Notes under the pieces: generated by a model
Seen by the model: the letters and a program-made list of their open reading frames with translations, nothing else
What the model was told of the DNA's origin: nothing
Databases searched by the model: none
Origin: Prorocentrum cordatum
Lineage: Eukaryota > Sar > Dinophyceae > Prorocentrales > Prorocentraceae
Assembly: GCA_963575745.1 (NCBI GenBank)
Contig: CAUYUJ010014554.1
Location: 188,001-252,000, forward strand
DNA length: 64,000 nt
Direction of reading: 5' to 3'
In this document: piece after piece, positions 1 to 7,940 of the stretch
Layout: the number at the start of each line of letters is the position of its first letter
Position numbering within the stretch: the stretch's first letter is position 1
Program-made: the position numbers and the translations under genes

Positions 1-176
1 CGGCGTCCTATGTTCCGACATTTCTTGAGCCAGAACTATAAATGACAATGGCGATGTGAAAATGATGATGAAGCATGAGATCATCAATAACACGTAAACA
101 CAGATCTTAAATTATATTTGAGATCTTAAACACAGTTACATATCATCATATAACACTTAGATCTAAATTTAAGATC

Positions 177-902
177 TTGAAGACCTCTGGGAAGGTCCAG
201 ACAGACATGGCCGCTGGGAGGACGGGGCCACTGCGAGAGGTCCAGGACCTCGAATTGTCCGCCGCGCCGCTGGTGGAATCGTTCGGCATCTGGGAGAGCC
301 GGGGCGGCGCGGGCCGGAAGGCACGGGATATCCACAATTTGAGACGGAATCGCGTCAACGATTGCGCTTGGATGCCACAGAACTTCCGCTACGACACGCA
401 TGACCACACGCTTGAAAGTCTGCAGCACCTCGCCGAGGTTTCGCGCGAGGCTCTGCTCGAGCTCGACGCTGCATGGGCAAGACAGACTTTCGGTCGGCCT
501 TCAAGACGCTTCCTCCAGCCCAGGAGCATCTATGGATGTGCTGGTCGCTTCTGTTCAACCCAGAGGTGGAGAGATACCAGGCCGCAGCGTTGTTTTCTTA
601 CATTTTCGGCAATCTGGGCGCAGTGGCTGGGTGATTCAGGACTGCCAAAGCGCTGCAGCAGATCGTGGCGACAATCTTCCTCTTGGCTGTCTTTTTCTAC
701 TTCGATGACGTGTTCTGGGCAGCCGCCAGAGTCATTTTGCCCGGCGGACGGCGTCAAGCCCAATGGATAGCAGAGTCAAAGAGGTCGCGTACTTGATGTT
801 AGGCTGGGAGCTGGACCCAGGCAAGTCAATGGTGTCCCTGCAGATACCGTTGCTGGGCTTGGAGGTGGCCGTGCAGAGCTGGACGGGACGGCGCACTGGC
901 GC
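177..902 (+). pseudogene. Reverse transcriptase of the DIRS-like element, frame-disrupted
   Basis: RT motifs are readable only by changing frame. An N-terminal piece at about 320-420 carries IHNLRRNRVNDCAW, matching the finger region of DIRS/Ty3 RTs. In the next frame from about 473 comes KTDFRSAFKTLP (motif A, catalytic Asp), and at 698-709 YFDD (motif C). That frame has one in-frame TGA at 632-634, where a single base change would give Trp. From about 780 a third frame carries LGWELDPGKS and LPLLGLEV-like motifs, and a further shift joins the RNase H frame near 870-900. Three shifts plus a stop mean no full RT can be made. The upstream start is not identifiable. Confidence 0.7.
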
Positions 903-1778
903 TTGGGGGAGGCCGAGCGCAGACAGTGGTGTCGCGAGATCCAAGAGATATTGCAGGCCAGACGCCTCAGTCCAGGCGGGGCCTCCAAGCTTTGTGGCAA
1001 GTTGAACTTTTTGAATTCGAAGATGTTCAACCGCCTGGGGCGCGCACTGCTAAGGCTAAGGCCTCTGATATGGCGGCAGTGCCAGGCCCGCGGCCCGGCA
1101 ACAATGACGAAGAGGATGCAGCACGCTCTCCGGTGGTTCCTGGAAGTGCTCTCTCTGGGCCTCTGCCGGTCCGCGCCCCTTTTGCCGGAGGTCCAGATTC
1201 CTGCAGTGTTGTTGTACTCGGACGCGGAAGGCAACGGGCGCGTCGGTGCTGTCGCCATCGCGGACAGGGGGGCCGTGGAGTTCCTCTGGGGCAGAGTGCC
1301 GAAGTCGATTCGGAGACAGCTGTTGGGGCGGGCGACCAATATTGTCGCCTTCGAGCTGCTCGCTGCCGTGGTTGCAGTGTGTTCGCTGTGCCCGGACACT
1401 CTCCGTGAGCGCCGGGTCGCCCACTTCGTCGACAACGCGGCCGCCGTCGTCTGCATCGTCAGAGGGTTTTCATCGAAGAGGGACCTCGCTGCCATTGCGG
1501 GCCGGCTGTGGTTCGAAGCGGCAGTCATGGGAATGGACTACCAAGTTCACTACGTGCCCAGCAAGGCCAACTTAGCAGACGGCCCTTCTAGAGACGATCT
1601 CGATATATTGCGCGGCATGGAAGCGACGGAAAAGGGACAATTGGAATTTGCCATATTTTTCCGCAGGTGTCGATTCGTGGCTTCAGCGCACCGGTGCGCA
1701 CCGCCTTGTGTTGTAAATAATCAGGAGGGGTGTATTTACATGAATTCTGACAGCATGGCGCAGAAGCCGCGGAGGTGA
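903..1778 (+). CDS. RNase H domain of the DIRS-like element (C-terminus of RT-RH)
   Basis: This frame continues the RT thumb/connection (GEAERRQWCREI, KLCGKLNFLNSKMF) into a retroviral-type RNase H fold. The four expected acidic residues are present in order: Asp in LLYSDAEGNG, Glu in VAFELLAAV, Asp in AHFVDNAAAV and Asp in KANLADGPSR. The enzyme would remove RNA from the RNA:DNA hybrid during reverse transcription. The first in-frame ATG is at 903, but the sequence in front (DGTAHWRL) also reads as coding, so the true start belongs to the broken RT upstream. The ~35 residues after GPSRDDLDILRG look unstructured. The tyrosine recombinase follows after 610 bp. Confidence 0.75.
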   Translation: MGEAERRQWCREIQEILQARRLSPGGASKLCGKLNFLNSKMFNRLGRALLRLRPLIWRQCQARGPATMTKRMQHALRWFLEVLSLGLCRSAPLLPEVQIPAVLLYSDAEGNGRVGAVAIADRGAVEFLWGRVPKSIRRQLLGRATNIVAFELLAAVVAVCSLCPDTLRERRVAHFVDNAAAVVCIVRGFSSKRDLAAIAGRLWFEAAVMGMDYQVHYVPSKANLADGPSRDDLDILRGMEATEKGQLEFAIFFRRCRFVASAHRCAPPCVVNNQEGCIYMNSDSMAQKPRR

Positions 1779-2144
1779 GAAAAGAGGTATAATCGCCGGT
1801 CGCGTCGTCGTCGCCTCCTTCGGGCCGTGCGTTTTTCCCCCGCTTGCGGTCATGTATACATATAGCGGGGGGCCGAGTCAGGGGGCCCCCGGGCCGGGAC
1901 CCCAACCGCAAAAGTGGGCGCTGCGGCGCTGGGGCGGCTGTTCAAGCACCCAGGTCGGTTTGAGATGGGCCCGGTGGGCCCCAGGTGGCCCCCTGGATGG
2001 CCAAGGAGAGCCCCTGTCGACGAACTGCCGCTCCTAGACGCCCAAAATACCCCCCTAATGGCAGAGGGCGCCGCCCAAGACGACCCAACAAATTTCCAGG
2101 AGTTTTCCATGTGGGGGTTCCAAGAGGCCCCCCCCAAAAAAGGA

Positions 2145-2220
2145 AAAAACTTGGACTCGAACCGGGGGCGTTGCGCAGGGTATGAGCCCGGCCGATAAGA
2201 AGGTTCATTGTGTCGCTTTA
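2145..2220 (-). other. tRNA-like / Pol III-like relic (possible SINE head)
   Basis: Read on the minus strand, GGGCTCATACCC resembles an anticodon arm with a CAT anticodon. It is followed about 15 nt later by GGTTCGAGTCC, a perfect Pol III B box, and then by a run of six T, a Pol III terminator. The T stem has two mismatches, no acceptor stem can be paired and no good A box or D arm is visible, so it is not a working tRNA gene. A tRNA-derived SINE head or chance are both possible. Confidence 0.25.
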
Positions 2221-2227
2221 CGCATTA

Positions 2228-2245
2228 GGCGCCCCGTGGGGCGCC
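2228..2245. repeat. Perfect 8-bp-stem hairpin
   Basis: GGCGCCCC and GGGGCGCC pair perfectly around a 2-nt GT loop. It lies between the RNase H and recombinase reading frames; no function can be assigned. Confidence 0.6.
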
Positions 2246-2388
2246 CGATTTACGTCGCGCTCGTCTGAGTGGAAGTTGACGCATTGGTTATAGTTGAGGC
2301 AGAGTGCGAACACGATTTCGAATTGGTGTTCGCGTCGTAGCAGTCGGCCTCTCTCGCGCACGCCGTAGCCACATCGGCTCTAGCCAGG

Positions 2389-3963
2389 TTGAGCTCACAG
2401 GGACCCTTGCGCGAGACCAGTTTCGCGAGTATGCCTGCAGCGCCGCCATTCACGTCAGCGGCTTGGGCGGCGAGACTCCATGGGGAGTGGCGCCCGCCAG
2501 GGCCAGGCGCACAATGCCCAGCGGAGCGCGTGGCGTTGGGCCCGCGAGGGCGTGCCAACAGCACAGCGCACATCCCGCCTTTCACGTCGGCTTCGTCTGC
2601 GGCGCCGAGCGGGTTGGCAGGCGCCCAGGCAACCCACGGGGGTGTGCAGAGTCATGCAGACGCGCGGCGGTATCTGGCGGGCGCCCCAAGCTGGGGGCGC
2701 GCAGGCAGCCACGGGGTTGCGACACTGGGGCCCAATCTGTTGCAGAACGTGGCGCAGGCGATTTCTCCGCCCGGTGACAGAGCAAAAACCTTTGCGATTG
2801 CAGCTGCAGGTGCGCCTCCGGTGAACGCCCGCCCTGGCTGGTGGATTTCGAGACCCCTGGGCCCCCCAGAGAGACAACGCACGGGCTGGGCGGTGGCACA
2901 GGCCATGCATGAGTTCCACCGCGAGACATCCGTAGCACAAGCGACGGGATGGCGCACATTTGATGACCGCATGTCGTCGGCTGGCCTCGGCCGGCTTTTG
3001 TCGGACAGGCTGCTGCCCCGGCAGGCGGCGGCCGTGCCGGCGGCGGCGGGTGGAGATGGTTCTCTTCTCGACGAAGCAGGGCAGAGGAGCATGCTTGCGG
3101 CGATCGGCAGATCACTGCCGTCTTACATTGCCGGGGTGCGGTGGTGGGCTGCGTTCGTGGACGCGCTGGGGCGGGCGCGGCACTTTCCCGCGAGGGAAAG
3201 CGATGTCATCCGATGCGCGGCCATGTTCCGTCAGTGCGGCACTCTGAAGGCATACTTGACAAATCTACGATGGGCGCACCGATTCTTGCGGTTCAGCAGC
3301 GACTGGGACACGGATGCGGCGAGGCAGGTCCGCAGGGGCCAGGCGAAACAAGCAGACCAGCCGCGACAACGCTTGGCGCTGCAAGCCGGGGGGGTGCGAA
3401 AGCTTGTCGCTCACGCAGAGGCGTTGGGAGACCCCGAGCAAGCTGCGCTCTGCGCTGTCGGTCGGCTGTGTCTGTCCCGAATGCCGTCGGAGTGCATCCC
3501 GCTGGAGATCGACGGGGAGCATTCGCAGATCGCCCTGGAGGGCGTCGAATTCAGCATCACCCTGTCCCGGCGGAAGCCGGACCGGCGCCTTGCGGTCGTC
3601 CGGCGCGAGTGCTGCTGTCGGCAATCTGGGCGCTTATTGCGCGCGCTGCACCGCCTCATGCCGCTCATCGCCGAGGCGCGCCGGCAGGGGCGGCAGCGCG
3701 TGTTCACGCGGTCAGCGCAGCAATTCCTTCAGCGCATGAGGCAGCACGCCGAGCATGTAGGCATAGTGGACGCACACAAGTTAGGAACCCACGCGCTCAG
3801 AAGAGGCATGGCTCGAGACATAGTGGATTCCGGAGGCAGTCTAGCGACGCTGTTCCGGGCAGGTGATTGGACGAGTTTGGCCTTTGCATTGCATTTGCGT
3901 GACCACCAGGTAGAAGACGCAGCGGCCCTGTCGCTGCGAATCGACCACTCGGACTCCGAGTAG
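2389..3963 (+). CDS. Tyrosine recombinase of the DIRS-like element
   Basis: This 524-residue frame integrates the circular DNA of DIRS-type elements. Residues 1-240 are Ala/Pro/Arg-rich and low complexity. An alpha-helical core-binding-like region follows (about 245-310, SYIAGVRWWAAFVDAL to NLRWAHRFLRF). The catalytic domain shows box I Arg364 in LSRMPSEC, box II His468-x-x-Arg471 in THALRRGMA, and GDW at 492-494. Where the nucleophilic Tyr is expected (about 8-10 residues after GDW, usually in a YLR context) the protein reads ALHLRD with His502. TAT to CAT is a one-base change, so this copy may be inactive. Start choice is uncertain because the N-terminus is compositionally biased. Confidence 0.75.
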   Translation: MSSQGPLRETSFASMPAAPPFTSAAWAARLHGEWRPPGPGAQCPAERVALGPRGRANSTAHIPPFTSASSAAPSGLAGAQATHGGVQSHADARRYLAGAPSWGRAGSHGVATLGPNLLQNVAQAISPPGDRAKTFAIAAAGAPPVNARPGWWISRPLGPPERQRTGWAVAQAMHEFHRETSVAQATGWRTFDDRMSSAGLGRLLSDRLLPRQAAAVPAAAGGDGSLLDEAGQRSMLAAIGRSLPSYIAGVRWWAAFVDALGRARHFPARESDVIRCAAMFRQCGTLKAYLTNLRWAHRFLRFSSDWDTDAARQVRRGQAKQADQPRQRLALQAGGVRKLVAHAEALGDPEQAALCAVGRLCLSRMPSECIPLEIDGEHSQIALEGVEFSITLSRRKPDRRLAVVRRECCCRQSGRLLRALHRLMPLIAEARRQGRQRVFTRSAQQFLQRMRQHAEHVGIVDAHKLGTHALRRGMARDIVDSGGSLATLFRAGDWTSLAFALHLRDHQVEDAAALSLRIDHSDSE

Positions 3964-4115
3964 GGGGAAAAGAGAGGAACGAGAGGAAACATGAACAGCC
4001 CAGTCCATCCCTTCCTGGTTTGGCCTCCGCGCCTCATAACCCGCCAAGCCAGTCGGGGATGTCCCGCGACGATCGCGACGATGGGGGTCAGACAAGCGAT
4101 CGCCTCACGATGGGT

Positions 4116-4217
4116 GCGGAGCTACGGCGACCCGCTTTCCCTGGTCTGACCATGCGACCCATGAGCGCGACCAGCGCGGGAACGCCAGCAGGCGGAGGAA
4201 TGATAGTGGGTGTTCTC
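4116..4217 (+). repeat. Direct repeat, copy 1 (putative B1 of split direct repeats)
   Basis: A 102-bp sequence from GCGGAGCTACGGCG to GGGTGTTCTC, repeated at 4675-4775 with a few substitutions and a small indel. It lies 152 bp after the recombinase stop, where PAT/Ngaro-type elements carry B1. Confidence 0.7.
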
Positions 4218-4674
4218 CTCCGCGGATAACGCGCGCGCGTTGTACGAGTGGGAGAACATAGCACGGCAATGGAACTTACAGTCAGGGGAGAAAGGGTAGT
4301 CCAGCGAGCAGGGATGACGGATTGTAGCATGGTGTTATCGTCTTGCTTATGCATCCGCAGGGGGCTAGCATTGCGCATTTGCTGGCATATTGCATTCATG
4401 TTGCGATTGGGCGCGGGCCCAGGCCCAGGCAAAAAGTTGCGGGAGGTCACGCTCGGACCTTGACTTGGCCTTCCCCTCCCTCGGGTGGGCAAGGGCCTGC
4501 AAGCACAGGCAGGGCAAGGGCCCTCAGGTGAGGCGGCGTTTTCGGCCCGCCAACCCACAACCACGCCGTTGCGACCACAGTATGGTGCGACTCGGGCAAC
4601 GGGCGGCTGTTGCAAAGCTCACCAACAAGACTCCCGCGGGCGATTCTCGGACCCACCCGCCCGCCCACGCCTCC
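4218..4674 (+). repeat. 457-bp spacer between the direct repeats (putative A2)
   Basis: This lies between the two 101-bp repeats and has no convincing ORF. The 10-bp palindrome CTCCGCGGAG sits at its right junction and CTCCGCGGA at its left junction. If the split-direct-repeat reading is right, the same sequence should occur at the element's left end outside the window. Confidence 0.45.
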
Positions 4675-4775
4675 GCGGAGCTACGGCGACCCGCTTTCCC
4701 TGGTCTGACTATACGACCCATCGCGCGACCAGCGCGGGAACGCCAGCAGGCGGAGGAATGATAGTGGGTGTTCTC
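4675..4775 (+). repeat. Direct repeat, copy 2 (putative B2, right end of element)
   Basis: Second copy of the 4116-4217 repeat. Homology stops after TGTTCTC in both copies, with different sequence following, which would place the right end of the element at about 4775. Confidence 0.7.
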
Positions 4776-5190
4776 ACATAACGAACTAGTGCTTTTCGAT
4801 CTTCGCGTACATCATCCGTTCCGCATCTGCGAATATTGAGTCGCCCTCGCCGTCGTTGTCTATTCCTCGGAGAAGGGTGAGGCAGGAGGGAGGATGGAGG
4901 GAAGGAAGTATGGAGGTAGCAGGGAGGAGGGAGTGGGTAGGGGGAAGGAGGGAGGAGGGAGGAGGTAGGACAGAAGGAAGGAGGGCGGAGGAGGGGAGGG
5001 GTAAAACGCAGGGTTTATGTTTCGATGGCGAATCAGATGAAGCCGAAATCCTGTCAACGACAAGCAGCACGCAGCTGACATTACATTAGAAGGCTAACTG
5101 TTGCACCTGGGCGCCGCGGAAAACTACCCTCACGAGAGTCCAGATCAGTGCACAGTGCAGTTCGAGACCGAGCCGACGAGGAGACGTTGG
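4776..5190 (+). other. Spacer with GGA-rich tract
   Basis: 4863-5005 is a purine-rich (GGAGGAA)-type tract. Nothing else is recognised. Confidence 0.5.
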
Positions 5191-5991
5191 ATGGCGGGAG
5201 CCTGGTTCCCACTTGGGCTAGTGGCGGCAGCAGCAGCAAGCAGCGCGCTGGCGCTGGCTGTTTCCTTCATTCTGGCCTCGCGACGATCGAGGCAGAGCAG
5301 AGAGGATTCCGAATCAGTCTCAAACGAAGGGCGGATGCGCGGACACGAGCCGGCTGGACAGCAGGGCGCGTCCACCCGCCTTGAAATGCCGGCCACTGTT
5401 TTTGCCATGGAGCTCTGCGGCTGCAGGCGCCGACCGGTGCTGGCCCTTCTGGACCAGTCACTGGACCCGTCGGTTCGAAGGCGGCCGACGAGTGAGCCTC
5501 GGCCTGCCAAGTGGCGGGAATCGCGAGGCGGCAGGGCCCGGCGAGGTGGATTCACATGTACAGCGGCGCCTACGCACCAGCTCGGTGCATACACGGTTGG
5601 GAATTTTCGGACAGCGTGTCGCTCCGCCGGTTCTTGGTTCTGGCCCACGTTTCGGCGCGACACGCAATCCACTTCCCAGTCCCCGAGCGTCAAGGTTCCG
5701 AGCTTTTTCCAAAACCACAGGGGGCTGTCAGAAGGCCACGGGGCTTCTGAGAAGCCGCGCCGCCCTCTGAGAAGGCCTGCCTCCCCTCCCTCCCCCTCTG
5801 CGCGCCGCCAAGAGAAAGGAATGGAGGGCGGCCAAGCGCCATTCGGCCGGCATGTGATGCTCCATCCAACATCCAGTACTAACTGCACGGTGGATCCGAA
5901 ACAGTTCGATCATGGCCCCAAGGAATTCGTTGCCTGCATTACGATTGTTTTTGCAGTGTGTGGCGTGACTGCCAGATGGCGAACTCCGTAA
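5191..5991 (+). CDS. Possible membrane-anchored protein or exon, unrecognised
   Basis: From the first ATG the frame begins with a strong hydrophobic segment (AWFPLGLVAAAAASSALALAV, about residues 4-28) followed by RRSRQSR, the pattern of an N-terminal signal anchor. The remaining ~230 residues are Arg/Pro/Ser-rich with no recognisable domain. Part of the frame (5714-5812) is a dispersed repeat also found at 35.3 kb, so the 3' half is probably non-coding or an intron. Codons upstream of the ATG are also open (from 5101), so an exon beginning earlier is possible. Treat only the first ~100 codons as a coding candidate. Confidence 0.2.
   Translation: MAGAWFPLGLVAAAAASSALALAVSFILASRRSRQSREDSESVSNEGRMRGHEPAGQQGASTRLEMPATVFAMELCGCRRRPVLALLDQSLDPSVRRRPTSEPRPAKWRESRGGRARRGGFTCTAAPTHQLGAYTVGNFRTACRSAGSWFWPTFRRDTQSTSQSPSVKVPSFFQNHRGLSEGHGASEKPRRPLRRPASPPSPSARRQEKGMEGGQAPFGRHVMLHPTSSTNCTVDPKQFDHGPKEFVACITIVFAVCGVTARWRTP
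5714..5812 (+). repeat. Dispersed repeat with CTTCTGAGAAG hairpins (arm of 35.3-kb element)
   Basis: This segment aligns with the reverse complement of 35298-35398 (ACAGGGG..TCAGAAGGC..GAAGCCGCGCCGCC..). It contains GGCTTCTGAGAAGCC (5742-5756), a perfect 7-bp stem, and ends in a pyrimidine tract followed by GCGCGCCGCCAAG, like the 3' splice-site-like end of the 35.3-kb copy. Confidence 0.55.
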
Positions 5992-7065
5992 GACAATAGG
6001 GCCTGTCTGCACTGGTCTGGATGTGTCCAGCCCGTCTTCCACAATAGAGGTTGAACACAATGTACTCAGCATTGCCAGTCTCATCGGGTTTGGCGCTGAA
6101 GGCCAGACCTGTGTAACGCTAAAGAGGGATGAGGATGACGGAGGAGAGGGAGAAAGCAGGATGAGCAGGAGTGTGTGGGCGCTGGCGAGGAGGATAGGGA
6201 GACGGAAGGGTGAGGAAGGATATGAGATGAGGGAGGATGCGGAGGAGGAGGAGAAGGAAGAGGAGGAGGAGGAGGAGGAGTAGGGAGGATTAATACAAAA
6301 AGAAGGGGACCCTATCCTGCTACTTCCCCTTCCCTCTTCTTGTGATCAGTCCTTCATGATAAAGGAGCGCTTGCGCGAATGGTCGAGCTCCGATTGTGAG
6401 TAACTCGTTGCCGATCATGAGCATGATATTCAAATATTGAATGATCTCGCAGCCAGGACGTGTTGGTGTTCATCGTGTTCTATGAATGTGCATGTTTGGT
6501 CTTAGCTTTCTCTCCTGGCTCTTTGGTCGAGCTTTCATGTGTCAGCGTGTCGTGTTACGTCAGAGCGCAATTTCTCTTTCACACACATCGTTCTACACCT
6601 TAGTCCGAGAAATCGTCACTCATCGGATGCGATCGTCTGCAGACGCCCAGGTGGATAATTTCAGGCACGGCACGGGCAGCCAGCATGGCAATGGATACAT
6701 TTATGAGGCAAGCCCGCAGCCAGCCTTCGCGACAGCGCGCGTTGTTGGAACAATGATTGCCAACGTCCACATTTAGCCATGAAGCTCATGCTCAGGGTTT
6801 ACGACTTTGGGGATGTGTTCATTTTTTGTGGGGCTTGGAGGGGCTCGTTCTGAAACGATTGCCCGACCCTGAGGTTCGACAGCGGTGCACTGCTCAGTCT
6901 TCTGATCAGGGTGCATGAGTTTGATATCAGGGTGGCTGTCTTGCGGTATCGTTGGTTCGCAGCAGCATTGATTTGGCATGAGTCCGCTGGGCATGCGAAT
7001 CTCGTATGTAGACCAAGTGTAACTTTTCGTTGGCACTCGAACATGCGAGTTCGGATCTTCACGCC
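5992..7065 (+). other. Unassigned spacer
   Basis: 6125-6285 is GGA-rich. The rest is lower-GC, unique-looking sequence with short ORFs only, and no gene is recognised. Confidence 0.4.
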
Positions 7066-7485
7066 TTAAAAGGACTTCTTTCGCCGGCGGCTAGGCAGAG
7101 TCACTGCCGTGCAACCACCCCTGGCGGCTCCCCTTAGGGGTGCTGGAACCAGCGTCCCGCCTGAGACATCCTCACAATCTGCTCTCCAAGCGAAGGATGT
7201 TGAGCCCAGAAACAAGCAAACCGCCTGAGACATCCCCACAAAATGGCCGCGAACGAGCCCGTGCAACCACCCCTGGCGGCTCCCCTTAGGGGTGCTGAAA
7301 CCAGCGCCCAGCCTGAGACATCCTCACAACCTGCTCTCCAAGCGAAGGATGTTGAGCCCAGAAACAAGCAACCCACCTGAGACATCCCCACACAATGGCC
7401 GCGAACGAGCCCGTGCAACCACCCCTGGCGGCTCCCCTTAGGGGTGCTGAAACCAGCGCCCCGCCTGAGACATCCTCCAAATCTG
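7066..7485 (+). repeat. 152-bp tandem satellite, left block
   Basis: The motif GTGCAACCACCCCTGGCGGCTCC starts at 7109, 7261 and 7413, a period of exactly 152 bp. Each unit contains CCCCTTAGGGG and two 'CCTGAGACATCC' blocks. The same units recur at 14205-14600 on the other side of the LINE. Confidence 0.85.
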
Positions 7486-7790
7486 ATGTGTGTTGAGTAA
7501 GTCTGAGTACGAGTAGGTCTGAATATGAGTATGCCTGAGTATGAGTAAGTCTGTGTAGGAGTAAGTCTGTGTATGAATAAGTCTGGGTATGAGTAGGTCT
7601 GTGTATGAGAAAGTCTGTGTATGTGTACGTAAGTCTGTGTATGATTAAGTCTGTGTATGATTATGTTTGAGTGTGAGTAAGTCTGAGTATGAGTAGGTCT
7701 GAGTATGAGTAAATCTGAGTATGAGTAAGTCTGTGTATGAGTAAGCCTGAGTATGAGCAAGTGTGAGTGTGAGTAAGTCCGACAGGAGGG
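7486..7790 (+). repeat. 16-bp minisatellite, left block
   Basis: About 17 degenerate copies of CTGAGTATGAGTAAGT. It immediately follows the 152-bp units, as it also does at 14605-14895. Confidence 0.85.
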
Positions 7791-7814
7791 GAGGAGAAAA
7801 GAGGATGAGGGAGG

Positions 7815-7831
7815 AGAAGGAGGAGTAGGAG
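7815..7831 (+). repeat. Target-site duplication, left copy
   Basis: AGAAGGAGGAGTAGGAG, identical to 14160-14176. Joining the left flank to the right flank through one copy reproduces the uninterrupted satellite sequence seen at about 14910-14990. Confidence 0.85.
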
Positions 7832-7853
7832 TCCGTAGCCATTTTGGCTCAAG
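7832..7853 (+). other. Dinoflagellate spliced-leader sequence (DinoSL)
   Basis: T followed by CCGTAGCCATTTTGGC and then TCAAG, a 22/22 match to the known leader DCCGUAGCCAUUUUGGCUCAAG. It is not an SL RNA gene: the bases after it are ATATCG rather than the SL RNA's intronic GTA..., and no Sm site or array is present. It is a genomic copy of an mRNA 5' end. Confidence 0.95.
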
Positions 7854-7940
7854 ATATCGCCGTTTCGTGGCACAAGGCAAGGTTCGAGGGGGCCCCGCGC
7901 GCGTGGGGACCCCTCTTTTCTCTCGGCCAGCTCGCCTCAG

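Larger units (their letters stand above)
1779..2388 (+). other. GC-rich spacer between RNase H and recombinase
   Basis: There is no convincing ORF here. The spacer holds a tRNA-like segment on the minus strand and a perfect short hairpin, listed separately. Whether it belongs to the retroelement or was inserted later cannot be told from one copy. Confidence 0.4.
177..4775 (+). mobile_element. DIRS-like tyrosine-recombinase retroelement, left end outside window
   Basis: In order on the + strand are RT motifs, an RNase H domain with all four acidic positions, a tyrosine recombinase, then a ~101-bp sequence present twice around a 457-bp spacer. RT-RNase H plus tyrosine recombinase without integrase or endonuclease is the hallmark of DIRS/PAT/Ngaro elements, which insert through a circular intermediate by recombination. 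The repeat-spacer-repeat after the recombinase matches the B1-A2-B2 half of PAT-type split direct repeats; the matching A1 and any gag would lie left of the window. The RT is broken, so this copy is probably immobile. Confidence 0.75.

Noticed and set aside
24-32. CTTGAGCCA as part of an inverted spliced leader
   Set aside because: Only 9 nt match; the rest of the leader is absent.
7832-7853. SL RNA gene
   Set aside because: No donor GTA after the leader, no Sm site, no tandem array; it is an mRNA-derived copy.
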